A stretch of 64,000 nucleotides of DNA from NCBI GenBank assembly GCA_025937895.1, contig JAICQL010000008.1, positions 1 through 64,000 of the forward strand, read 5' to 3'. The notes beneath the pieces are model-generated. The model searched no databases and was not told the origin of the DNA. It was given only the letters and a program-made list of their open reading frames with translations. Positions 19,498 through 28,169 of this stretch are shown piece after piece. This DNA is from Polyangiaceae bacterium (GTDB lineage: Bacteria; Myxococcota_A; Polyangia; Polyangiales; Polyangiaceae). A program made the translations under genes and the position numbers. Position 1 is the stretch's first letter. Every line of letters starts with the position of its first letter.

Positions 19498-20685
19498 TCA
19501 TATAGAGCGGCGCGCCTGGCCCGGGTGCGACGGCGCCCCCGCTGCGCCACCTTCTGCGCCCGCCCCAGCAGCGTGCCCGCCGCCTGCAGTGACGGGCTGT
19601 GTGGCGCCCAGCCCCGACACGCCTTTTGGCGGTAGCCCCCAGAACAGCGCCAGCGCGGCCACCAGCAAGGTGAGCCCCAGCTGGATCACATAGAGCAGAA
19701 ACAAGAACGTTGCACCGGCGGTGGTGACCACTTCCAGCGGATAGAAGAGCACCAGCGCCGCGTAGCCAGAGATCTGAAACGTGCCGAAGTAACCCGGCGC
19801 GTTGGGCACGGCCATGCCCAGGCCGAGCACGCCCAGCACCACCCCCGACTCGAGCAAGGTGGACTGCTCGACCCCTGCGCCCCAGAGCAGCAGCCAGAAG
19901 GCGGCGACGTTGGCCACCCAGTAGCCGATGGTGAGCAACGCAAACGTGCCGCGCGTATCGAGCTCGCGCAGGAACGCGAAGCCACCAACCACGTTGGCCA
20001 TGGTGCGCGTGGCCCAGCGCGCGAGCTCCGGCGACCAGCGCCCCAGGTGCCGCTCCAGCCAGCGGCTGACCGGGCCCTGATACACGTAGGAGATGACCAT
20101 GATCAACGACAGCAGCCCGAAGCCGATGGTGCCGCCCCAGGCCAGCGCCGGAATCACCACGGCAGGGATGGGCAGAGCGCCGATGTGATCCGGCAGCGGG
20201 CTCACTTGCTCGCTGCTCAGCAACGACACCACCAGCAGCAAGCTGAGCACCAGCCCATCGACGATGCGCTCGGCAGCGGAGACGCCAGCAGCAGTGGCCA
20301 GCGGCAAGCGGGTGTGCGAGTGGATCAGCGCGGGGCGCACCGCCTCACCCAGTCGAAAGGGCAGCAGCACCTGGGCGCCGTAGCCGATGAAGGCGATGGC
20401 CAGGGTGCGCCCGAGCGGCGGGCGGTACTGCTCCTTCACCAGCAGGCTCCAGCGCGAGCAGCGCAGCACGTGCACGGCCAGAAACGCGGCCACGAACGCC
20501 AGCGCCGTCCAGGGCCGCAAGCTGCTCCAAGCCTCGCGCGGCGGCACCACGGGCAGCGCGCCGGCTTTCAGCAGCCAGACCAGGCCGGCGGTCACCAGCA
20601 GCGAGACGCTGAGCGTCACCGCGTGTCGACGCAGCCAGCCGCTCACGACCACTGGCTCGGGATCACCGTTCGTGCTCTGGACCAT
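19498..20685 (-). CDS. Lysylphosphatidylglycerol synthase TM-region/UPF0104-like flippase-domain membrane protein
   Basis: Multi-TM; 'IAFIGYGAQVLLPFRLGEAVRPALIHSHTRLPLATAAGVSAAERIVDGLVL' typical of the LPG_synthase_TM family. Confidence 0.82.
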   Translation of the reverse strand: MVQSTNGDPEPVVVSGWLRRHAVTLSVSLLVTAGLVWLLKAGALPVVPPREAWSSLRPWTALAFVAAFLAVHVLRCSRWSLLVKEQYRPPLGRTLAIAFIGYGAQVLLPFRLGEAVRPALIHSHTRLPLATAAGVSAAERIVDGLVLSLLLVVSLLSSEQVSPLPDHIGALPIPAVVIPALAWGGTIGFGLLSLIMVISYVYQGPVSRWLERHLGRWSPELARWATRTMANVVGGFAFLRELDTRGTFALLTIGYWVANVAAFWLLLWGAGVEQSTLLESGVVLGVLGLGMAVPNAPGYFGTFQISGYAALVLFYPLEVVTTAGATFLFLLYVIQLGLTLLVAALALFWGLPPKGVSGLGATQPVTAGGGHAAGAGAEGGAAGAPSHPGQARRSI

Positions 20686-20886
20686 GGCTGGGCTGCGGGT
20701 GCCGGCCCAATCCGCCGCGCTCGCCGGGCGGAGTGAAGCGTCGGTACAGCTGCCCTGTCAAGTTGCTTTCCCTGAAAGAACCGGGGTCGAGCCAGCGCTG
20801 CAAGGTGCATTTTTCGGCCCGGAGCCCGTGGCGGCCGTTCCCGGAACCCTTGTCACCTGCCGCCGCAACGACGATGAATAGCGCCC

Positions 20887-22131
20887 GTGACCGCTTCGGC
20901 CCCTGCCTCCGCTCCAGTGCAACAGCGCGCTTCGCTGCTGCCCATCTTCCTGATCGTGCTGGTCGATGTGCTCGGGCTCAGCATCGTGCTGCCGCTGCTG
21001 GCTGTGTACGCGGAGACGTTCGGTGCCTCGGCGCAGGTGGCCGCGCTGCTCATCCCCGTGTACTCCGCGTGCCAGGCCGTCGCAGGGCCCGTGCTCGGTA
21101 CGCTCTCCGACCGTGTTGGCCGCCGCAAGGTGCTGCTAGTGAGCCAGGTCGGCACGCTGATCGGCTTCCTGTGCATCGCCGGCGCACACGCCCTGTGGAT
21201 GATCTTTCTCGGCCGCGTGCTGGACGGGCTCACCGCGGGCAACCTGGGCGTGGCCCAGGCCTACATCGCCGATCACACCGAGGCGAAAAATCGCGCGCGC
21301 TCGCTGGCCTTGATCGGCGTTGCCTTCGGCGTGGGCTTCACCCTCGGTCCCGCCATCACCGTGGCGCTCTCTCCCTACGGGATGAGCGCGCCGCTGTACC
21401 TGGCAGCGGGGCTGTCCCTGGTCAGCATCGTGTGCACCGCCACCCTGCTGCCCGCCGATGATCGCACCCAGGCACGCCCCGCCGATCTGAGCGGCATGCC
21501 TGCCGGGCAGCGCCTCGGGCTGTTCTCCTGGCATCGCTACCCCGCCTTCTTCCGGCGCCCCGTGCTGGGCGGCGTGCTGGCAGAGTTCTTCCTGTTTCAG
21601 ATCGCGTTTTACATGTTCGTGAGCGGCTTCGCCCTGTTCGCGGAGCGCCGCTACACCTGGCACGCCCACCCCTTCACCCCGCGCGAGATCGGCTGGCTGT
21701 ACGTGTATTCCGGGGTGCTCGGCATCGTGATCCAGGGCGGCCTGATCGGTCGTCTGGTGAAGTCGCTGAGGGAGCCGCGCGTGATCCGCGCCGGCGTGAT
21801 CTGCCTGGCCGTCGGCTACGCGCTGCTGAGCTTCGTCGAGCCGGTGGGGCCGCTGCTGCTGGCCGTGGCCTTGACGACGTTCGGCAGCGGGGTGTTGCGG
21901 CCGTGTCTCACCAGCGTCGCCACGCAGGTGATCGATCGCGATGAGCAGGGCGTGGTGCTCGGGCTCACCCAGACCATCTCCTCCCTGGCCAGCGTGGTCG
22001 CCGGGGCCGTCTCCGGCTGGCTCATCGAGCGCCACCTGCTCAGCCAGTGGGGCTGGGTGGCGGCGGGCTTCTGCGCTCTGGGGCTGCTGGCCACCCACTG
22101 GGGCTCGAGCAAACATGTCCCGGCAACCTGA
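20887..22131 (+). CDS. MFS transporter (TetA-like 12-TM)
   Basis: 'LGTLSDRVGRRKVLLVSQVGTLIGF' MFS loop 2-3 motif; 12-TM hydrophobic pattern. Confidence 0.88.
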   Translation: MTASAPASAPVQQRASLLPIFLIVLVDVLGLSIVLPLLAVYAETFGASAQVAALLIPVYSACQAVAGPVLGTLSDRVGRRKVLLVSQVGTLIGFLCIAGAHALWMIFLGRVLDGLTAGNLGVAQAYIADHTEAKNRARSLALIGVAFGVGFTLGPAITVALSPYGMSAPLYLAAGLSLVSIVCTATLLPADDRTQARPADLSGMPAGQRLGLFSWHRYPAFFRRPVLGGVLAEFFLFQIAFYMFVSGFALFAERRYTWHAHPFTPREIGWLYVYSGVLGIVIQGGLIGRLVKSLREPRVIRAGVICLAVGYALLSFVEPVGPLLLAVALTTFGSGVLRPCLTSVATQVIDRDEQGVVLGLTQTISSLASVVAGAVSGWLIERHLLSQWGWVAAGFCALGLLATHWGSSKHVPAT

Positions 22132-23323
22132 GCACAGCGAGCTGCCGCGGCTGATCCTGGCGCGCGGTCACGTCCAGCCGGTGTGGGCCGGGCATCCATG
22201 GGTATTTGCCCAGGCCGTGGCCCGCTGGGAGGGCAAGCCAGGCGCTGGTGACGAGGTGCTGGTGTGCGACGCGCACGGCATGCCGCTCGGCCGCGCGCTG
22301 CACTCGCCGGGCTCCGCCATCGTGGCGCGCGTGTTCACGCGCAGCGCAGACTGCGCGATCGATCCGGGGCTGTTCGAGCAGCGCCTGCGGCAGGCGATCG
22401 AGCGTCGGACCCGCCTCGGGCTGCCCAGCAGAGAGACAACCGGCTATCGGCTGGTGCACGCCGAGGGCGACGACTTGCCGGGGCTGATCGTCGATCGCAT
22501 GGGGGACGCGCTGTGCGTGCAGTGGGGCAGCATCGGGCTGGCGCAGCGCGCCGAGCAGCTCCTGGAGCTGCTCGAGCACCTGCTCGCACCGCGCGCCATC
22601 GTCGATCGCACCTCGCAGCGCATCGCCCAGCAGGAGGGCTTCAGCGCCACGCCCGGTGTGCGCCGGGGCGACGCCCAGCTGGCCGCGCTCGAGTTCCTGG
22701 AGCGTGGCTTGCAGCAGCGCATCCCGCTCTCCCTCGGGCAAAAGACGGGCTTCTACTTCGATCAGCGGCCGCTGCGCGAGCGGGTGGAGCAGCTGAGCCA
22801 GGGCCGCCGCGTGCTAGACGCCTACTGTTTCACGGGCAGCCTGGCCCTGTCAGCAGCGCGTGGGGGCGCGAGCGAGGTGGTGGGTATCGACTCCAGCGGG
22901 CCGGCGCTGGCGGTTGCCGCCGAGCTGGCCGAGCTCAATCAGCTGAGCGAGCGAGTGCGCTGGATCGAGGGCGATGCGCCAGCGCAGCTGGCCCGGCACG
23001 GCGACTTTGACCTGGTGATCTGCGATCCGCCCAAGCTCGCCCCGGGTCGGGGAGCCCGTGGCCGCGCGCTGGAGGCGATGCGGCGCATCGCCGCCGCGGC
23101 GCATCGCGCCACGCGTCCTGGTGGCGTGGTGATCTTGAGCTCCTGCTCGGCAGCGCTCGGTCCTGCCGAGCTCATGCGCGCGCTGGCACTCGGCGCGCGT
23201 GATGCGGCGCGCCGCGCCGTGGTCTGGGAGCGGCTCTCCCAGGGTCCCGATCATCCCGTGCCTGCAGCGTTTCCCGAAGGCCAGTACCTGAGCACCGTGA
23301 TCGCGGAGTCGCTCGCCGTGTAG
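22115..23323 (+). CDS. Class I SAM-dependent rRNA methyltransferase (RlmI-like, PUA domain)
   Basis: PUA-like 'LILARGHVQPVWAGHPWVFAQAV'; 'FYFDQRPLRE...VLDAYCFTGSLALSAARGGASEVVGIDSS...LVICDPPKLAPG'. Overlaps the MFS gene by 17 nt. Confidence 0.85.
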   Translation: MSRQPEHSELPRLILARGHVQPVWAGHPWVFAQAVARWEGKPGAGDEVLVCDAHGMPLGRALHSPGSAIVARVFTRSADCAIDPGLFEQRLRQAIERRTRLGLPSRETTGYRLVHAEGDDLPGLIVDRMGDALCVQWGSIGLAQRAEQLLELLEHLLAPRAIVDRTSQRIAQQEGFSATPGVRRGDAQLAALEFLERGLQQRIPLSLGQKTGFYFDQRPLRERVEQLSQGRRVLDAYCFTGSLALSAARGGASEVVGIDSSGPALAVAAELAELNQLSERVRWIEGDAPAQLARHGDFDLVICDPPKLAPGRGARGRALEAMRRIAAAAHRATRPGGVVILSSCSAALGPAELMRALALGARDAARRAVVWERLSQGPDHPVPAAFPEGQYLSTVIAESLAV

Positions 23324-23418
23324 GGCGATGGGCGCCAGAAACGCGGCCTTTCCATCAGCACTTCTTTACGGTACGTTGGCCCCCCGCGGGGGGCTCAGCG
23401 CACCAGGCGAGGCACTCT

Positions 23419-24240
23419 ATGAAGGACACCGTCGTCAGCCGCGAACAACAAGCCTTCCGGCTCAAGGGCACGGCCCCCGCTCTGACCCTGCTGTACATGC
23501 TGACGGAAGACCTGGACGCGGTGGAGAAGCAGCTGTCGGACCACCTGCGCCTCATGCCTCAGTTCTTCCTGTACGCGCCAATGCTCGTGGATCTGACCGA
23601 GCTGGGTGACCGGCGCATCGATCTGGCAGGCCTGGCAGCGCTGCTGCGCCGCCACAAGCTGGTGCCGGTGGCGGTGCGCAATCCCACCGACGGGCAGCAG
23701 GTGCAAGCGGTGCAGGCGGGCTGGGCGGTGTTGCAGAGCGGCCTGGGCTCGCCGCGGCAGCGCCGCGGCGCAGAGGCACGAGCCGCTGCCGCGGCGTACT
23801 CCAGCGATCCTCCGGAACAGTCGCAAGCAGCGGCAGCGGCAGCGGCAGCCGAGCCTCCGGCAGACTCACCCGCAGGGGCGCCGGGCGACCCATCCTCGAG
23901 CAGTGATCCACCGCTGCCGGGGCTGACGATCAAGGTGCCGGTGCGCAGCGGCCAGGTCATCCACGCCGTGGGCGGCGATCTGGTCGTGCTGGCGCCCGTG
24001 AGCCCCGGGGCAGAGCTCATCGCGGACGGCAACATCCATGTCTACGCACCCCTGCGCGGCAAGGCACTGGCGGGTGCACAGGGCAACTCGGAAGCCAGCA
24101 TCTTCTGCATGGGGCTGGAAGCAGAGTTTCTGTCCATCGCCGGGCGCTATCTGATGGCCGAGCAGCTGCCACGCGAGATCCGCGGTAAGCCCGCGCGCGC
24201 CCACCTGGACGGCGACGACCTGGTGATCACCGCGCTATAG
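23419..24240 (+). CDS. minC: Septum site-determining protein MinC
   Basis: MinC N-domain plus C-domain 'VRSGQVIHAVGGDLVVLAPVSPGAELIADGNIHVYAPLRGKALAGAQGNSEASIFCMGLEAEFLSIAG', long Ala/Pro/Ser linker. Confidence 0.93.
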   Translation: MKDTVVSREQQAFRLKGTAPALTLLYMLTEDLDAVEKQLSDHLRLMPQFFLYAPMLVDLTELGDRRIDLAGLAALLRRHKLVPVAVRNPTDGQQVQAVQAGWAVLQSGLGSPRQRRGAEARAAAAAYSSDPPEQSQAAAAAAAAEPPADSPAGAPGDPSSSSDPPLPGLTIKVPVRSGQVIHAVGGDLVVLAPVSPGAELIADGNIHVYAPLRGKALAGAQGNSEASIFCMGLEAEFLSIAGRYLMAEQLPREIRGKPARAHLDGDDLVITAL

Positions 24241-24414
24241 CTCGCCGAGCCCCTGCTCCCGGTGGCTGCCTGCGAGGCACGGGCGCGGGCACCTTGCATG
24301 CGCAGGACGGCCGCTCGCCATGGTCGCGAGTTCGCACCCGCGGACGCGCCTCGATCGCAATGGCAGCCAAGAATGGCTCGACTGCCGCGCCGCGAAATTT
24401 TCGTCGATAAAAAT

Positions 24415-24442
24415 TTGGCCCGCACCTATCGGATTCTATACA
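24415..24442 (+). promoter_or_regulatory. Candidate sigma70-type promoter for minDE (TTGGCC-N16-TATACA)
   Basis: AT-rich patch in the minC-minD gap; -35-like 24415-24420, -10-like 24437-24442. Confidence 0.4.
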
Positions 24443-24461
24443 GGCTTAAACGTGGCGCAGC

Positions 24462-24504
24462 GGCTCAGGCATTGAGCCTCGGTGCTGGTAGCTCCGTAGT
24501 TACC
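24462..24504 (+). promoter_or_regulatory. Two consecutive hairpins in the predicted minD 5' leader
   Basis: ggctca-ggcat-tgagcc (24462-24478, perfect 6-bp stem) and ggtagct-ccgt-agttacc (24487-24504, 7-bp stem with one GU). Confidence 0.45.
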
Positions 24505-24542
24505 GGAAGTTCGGGCGAGTCAACTCCATCGAGGGAACAATT

Positions 24543-25385
24543 TTGGCAAAGGTAGTCGTAGTCACTTCAGGTAAAGGCGGCGTGGGGAAGACCACGACGT
24601 CGGCAAACTTGGCGGCAGGTCTGGCATCGATGGGCTATCGCACCATTGCCATCGACTTTGACGTGGGGCTCCGCAACCTCGACCTCGTGATGGGTTGCGA
24701 GCGGCGCGTCGTATACGACCTGATCAACGTGATCCGCGGCGAGGCCACCTTGCGGCAGGCCGCCATCAAGGACAAACGGCTCGAGAACCTGTACATCCTG
24801 CCCGCGTCGCAGACACGCGACAAAGACGCGCTGACACGCCCCGGCGTGGAGGCCGTGATCGACGGGCTCAAGAAGGCCGGCTTCGAATACATCATCTGCG
24901 ACTCGCCCGCAGGTATCGAGCACGGCGCTCTCATGGCCATGTACTACGCTGACCACGCCTTCGTGGTGACCAACGCCGAAGTCTCCTCGGTGCGCGACTC
25001 GGACCGCATCCTGGGCCTGCTGGACGCCAAGACCCACCGCGCGGAGATGGGCATGGAGCCGGTCAAGACGCACCTGCTGCTCACCCGCTACGCCCCGGCC
25101 CGCGTGGCCAAGGGCGAGATGCTGGGCCACAAGGACGTGATCGATCTGCTGGGCATCGACTTCATCGGGGCCATCCCCGAGTCGCACATGGTGCTGCAGT
25201 CGTCGAACGCGGGCGTGCCCGTCATCCTCGACCAGCAGAATGATGCCGCCCAGGCCTACCTGGACGTGATCCATCGCTTTCTCGGTCAAGACCGCCCGCA
25301 GCGCTTCCTGGAGGCCCCGAAGAAGGGCTTCTTCCAGCGCATGTTCGGCGGCGGTAACAGCCAGCCCATCGCGGCGGTGGGATGA
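24543..25385 (+). CDS. minD: Septum site-determining ATPase MinD
   Basis: TTG start; deviant Walker A 'VVTSGKGGVGKTTTSANLA', 'IICDSPAGIEHGA', C-terminal 'KKGFFQRMFGG' membrane-targeting-like helix. Confidence 0.96.
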   Translation: MAKVVVVTSGKGGVGKTTTSANLAAGLASMGYRTIAIDFDVGLRNLDLVMGCERRVVYDLINVIRGEATLRQAAIKDKRLENLYILPASQTRDKDALTRPGVEAVIDGLKKAGFEYIICDSPAGIEHGALMAMYYADHAFVVTNAEVSSVRDSDRILGLLDAKTHRAEMGMEPVKTHLLLTRYAPARVAKGEMLGHKDVIDLLGIDFIGAIPESHMVLQSSNAGVPVILDQQNDAAQAYLDVIHRFLGQDRPQRFLEAPKKGFFQRMFGGGNSQPIAAVG

Positions 25386-25732
25386 CAGCCATGCTGAAGT
25401 GGCTGGACTATTTCAAGCGGTCCGGCGGAGACGCCGTTTCCGCGAATGTGGCGAAGAATCGCCTTTCCATCATCGTCGCCCGCGAGGGCCGCTCGCACGG
25501 GCAGCACAACTATCTGCCGCAGCTGCGGCAGGAGCTGCTGCAGGTGCTGGCGAAGTACGAGAAGATCGATCTCGATCAGGTCTCCGTCAGCGTCGAGAGC
25601 CAGGGCAGCTGTGAGGTGCTCGAGCTGAACGTTATACTGTCCAACCCATCCGGGATTAAGCGGCGCGGCGAGAACACGAAGCACGCGCCCTTCTTCTCCG
25701 AGGCGAGCGCAGCGCAGTCCTCGCGCTGGTGA
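25382..25732 (+). CDS. minE: Cell division topological specificity factor MinE
   Basis: 'MLKWLDYFKRSGGDAVSANVAKNRLSIIVAREG...LPQLRQELLQVLAKYEKID'; ATGA overlap with minD. Confidence 0.92.
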   Translation: MTAMLKWLDYFKRSGGDAVSANVAKNRLSIIVAREGRSHGQHNYLPQLRQELLQVLAKYEKIDLDQVSVSVESQGSCEVLELNVILSNPSGIKRRGENTKHAPFFSEASAAQSSRW

Positions 25733-25752
25733 GCCTGCAAGAGCCGGTCATT

Positions 25753-25774
25753 GCGCGGGCTCGCCCGCCCGCGC
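25753..25774. terminator. Strong GC hairpin downstream of minE (no T-tract)
   Basis: gcgcgggc-tcgccc-gcccgcgc perfect 8-bp stem 20 bp after the minE stop; terminator role uncertain. Confidence 0.3.
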
Positions 25775-25832
25775 ACGACCCTGCGCTCGCAGCCGTCAGC
25801 CGAGCCCGGAAGCAGCGTAGCCCGAGAGCAGC

Positions 25833-25865
25833 TGAGCCGAATAGTTGAGCCGAATAGTTGAGCCG
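25833..25865. repeat. 13-bp tandem repeat tgagccgaatagt (about 2.5 copies)
   Basis: tgagccgaatagt tgagccgaatagt tgagccga, between minE and the aldo/keto reductase. Confidence 0.8.
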
Positions 25866-25876
25866 AGCGGTCGCGC

Positions 25877-26872
25877 CTAGCGATAGCGGGAGGCGCTGCC
25901 GCTCTGCCACAGATCGGGGTTGGCGCCGAGCGCCTGCTTCACCGCGCTGGTAGCCTCGTCCAGCTCGCGCAGAGTCCCGGCGTCCAGGCTGAGATCGGCG
26001 GCTCGCGCGTTGGCCAGAGCCTGCTCGGGCCGGCGAATGCCCGCGAGGACGCTGGTGACGGCAGGCTGATGCAACAGCCAGGCAACCGCCAGCTCCGACA
26101 TCGATACATTCAGGCGCTCCGCGCAGCCGCGGATGCGCGCCAGCGCGGCGAACGTCTCCGCTTCACAGCCGGGCTCGGTGTGACGCGTCTGCGGGCGCGA
26201 GGGCGCGAAGTGACGCGAGCGAGCGCGGCCCGCGGGTACCTCGTCGGGCGTGCGATAGCTGCCGGCGAGCAGGCCCCAGAGCAGCGGGCTGTAGCACAGG
26301 ATGCCCACGTTGCGCGCCAGGCACGCCGGCACCAGCTCGAACTCCACCGCTCGTGACAGCAGCGAATACGGCAGCTGGTTGGTGGCGGGCACGCCCCGCT
26401 CCAGCAGCTCCGCCAGATCGAGCTTGCCGAAGTTGGAGACTCCGAGCGCGCGCGCCTTGCCCTGCTCGCGCAGCCGCTCCAGAGCCCCCCACGTCTCGGC
26501 GAGCGGCACCTCGCGGCTGGGCCAGTGGATCTGGAGCAGATCCACGTAGTCGGTGCCGAGCAGGCTCAGCGAGCGCTCGACGCTTGCCACCAGCTTCTCG
26601 GGACGTAGCGCGTCCGGCCCCACCTTGGTCGCCACTACGGCCTGCTCTCGCACCCCGCGCAGGCCGAGGCCCACCCGCCGCTCCGACACGCCGTCACCAT
26701 AGCCAGGCGCCGTGTCGAAGAAATTGATTCCGGCGTCGAGCGCGGCGCGCACGGCCGCCACCGAGTCTGCCTCTGACTGCTCGCCCCAGGTCGAGTCCCC
26801 TGCCAGGGCCCAGCAGCCCATGGCGATGACCGAGACGCGGATATTGCTGCCGGGCAGCGTGGTGTAGCGCAT
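25877..26872 (-). CDS. Aldo/keto reductase
   Basis: 'GINFFDTAPGYGDGVSERRVG', 'YVDLLQIHWP', 'ALGVSNFGKLDL'. Confidence 0.92.
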   Translation of the reverse strand: MRYTTLPGSNIRVSVIAMGCWALAGDSTWGEQSEADSVAAVRAALDAGINFFDTAPGYGDGVSERRVGLGLRGVREQAVVATKVGPDALRPEKLVASVERSLSLLGTDYVDLLQIHWPSREVPLAETWGALERLREQGKARALGVSNFGKLDLAELLERGVPATNQLPYSLLSRAVEFELVPACLARNVGILCYSPLLWGLLAGSYRTPDEVPAGRARSRHFAPSRPQTRHTEPGCEAETFAALARIRGCAERLNVSMSELAVAWLLHQPAVTSVLAGIRRPEQALANARAADLSLDAGTLRELDEATSAVKQALGANPDLWQSGSASRYR

Positions 26873-26882
26873 GAGCGGGACC

Positions 26883-28169
26883 TTAGCCGCGCGCGTCCCT
26901 CGCCCGCAACCCGGGCCTGGTGGAGCGCGCCTGCGCGGCGGCACGAGCTCGGGCGCCCGGCGGCTGCGCGAGCGCCTCACGCAGCACCGCGCAGAGCGCC
27001 TCCAGGCTGCGCAGATCGTGCACCGGCAGGTGATCGTCTACCTCCGGCAAGATGGCGCGGACGCCGGCCGCCAGCGGCTGAAACCCGGCATCCCGCAGCA
27101 GAGGGTTGAGCCAGAGCAAGCGCCGGCAGCTGCGCCGCAGGCGCTGCAGGGCCGGACCGATCTCGGCGCCCGCGTCACGGTCCAGGCCATCGCTGATCAG
27201 CAAGGTGATGGCGCGACGCGCCGGCACCCGCCGCAGCCAGCGCTGGTTGAACTGACGGAGGCAAGCGCCGATGCGCGTACCGCCCGTCCAGCCCTGCACA
27301 CTGCTGCCGATCTGCGCGAGCGCCAGATCCACGTCGCGCTGCCGCAGCGCCTGGGTGATGGGGGTGAGCTGGGTGCCGAACACGAACGAGTGCACCTCGA
27401 CCGCGGCCCGCTGGGCGCTCAGCGCATGCATGAAATGGAGCAGGATGCGCGCGTAGCGCTCCATCGATCCCGAGACATCGCACAGCACCAGCAGCGCCGG
27501 CGACCGCGAGCCTCGTGCACGATAGCGCAGCGGATCCGCTTCACCCAGGGTGCGCGCGCTGGCGCGCAAGGTAGCCGAGAGATCGAGGCGTGGCCCACGC
27601 GGCGCCGGCCGCATGCGCCGGCTCGGCAGCGGCGCCAGCGGCAGCACCAGGCGCTCGATCCAGCGGCGCGCCAGCTGCAGCTCTTCTGCCGACATATGCT
27701 CGAAGTCCTTGCGCGACAGCTGCTCGCGCTCGGAGAACGTGAGGCGGGCATCCCAGCGCGGGGGCTGCGGCGCAGCGGCTGCGCCGGCGCTCGCCAGAGC
27801 GGGATGGCGCTTCGCCCAGGCCTCGGCCACCCGCCGCAGCGCCGTGCGCCGTTGCTCCTGGCGCTCGGCGCGGGCTCGCAGCTCCTGCAGTATGGCGGGC
27901 GGGGCGCGGCGCTCCCGCCAGAACAGCGCAAAGGCCTGCTCGAACAGCGCTCGCTGGCGCGGATCATTCAGCCACAGGCTGTGCAGGGTCCAGTACACGT
28001 CGTCGGAACGGAGCAGCTCGATGTGCTCGAGCGCGCGCAGGGCCAGCGCCACCTGACCGGGGCCCACGTTCACGCCGGCTGCGCGCAGCAAGCGCGCGAA
28101 CTCCACCACTCCGCGCGCCAGGCCCTCGCTGCCGCCCTCTGCTCCATCCCGCACCGGGCCAGGGCTCAC
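26883..28169 (-). CDS. VWA-domain CoxE-like protein
   Basis: 'LLVLCDVSGSMERYARILLHFMHAL' MIDAS-type DxSxS; adjacent to CoxD-like AAA ATPase with ATGA overlap. Confidence 0.88.
   Translation of the reverse strand: MSPGPVRDGAEGGSEGLARGVVEFARLLRAAGVNVGPGQVALALRALEHIELLRSDDVYWTLHSLWLNDPRQRALFEQAFALFWRERRAPPAILQELRARAERQEQRRTALRRVAEAWAKRHPALASAGAAAAPQPPRWDARLTFSEREQLSRKDFEHMSAEELQLARRWIERLVLPLAPLPSRRMRPAPRGPRLDLSATLRASARTLGEADPLRYRARGSRSPALLVLCDVSGSMERYARILLHFMHALSAQRAAVEVHSFVFGTQLTPITQALRQRDVDLALAQIGSSVQGWTGGTRIGACLRQFNQRWLRRVPARRAITLLISDGLDRDAGAEIGPALQRLRRSCRRLLWLNPLLRDAGFQPLAAGVRAILPEVDDHLPVHDLRSLEALCAVLREALAQPPGARARAAAQARSTRPGLRARDARG

Noticed and set aside
24437-24504. Possible GEMM (c-di-GMP/cGAMP) riboswitch in the minD leader, because 'GGTAGCTCCGTAGTTACCGG' superficially resembles the GEMM P3 helix
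   Set aside because: The first conserved GEMM helix and the 'GACGCAAAGC' core are not convincingly present; only an Infernal scan could rescue this. Reported as a generic structured leader instead.
25753-25774. Intrinsic terminator after minE
   Set aside because: Strong 8-bp GC stem but no T-tract on either strand; kept only as a low-confidence feature.
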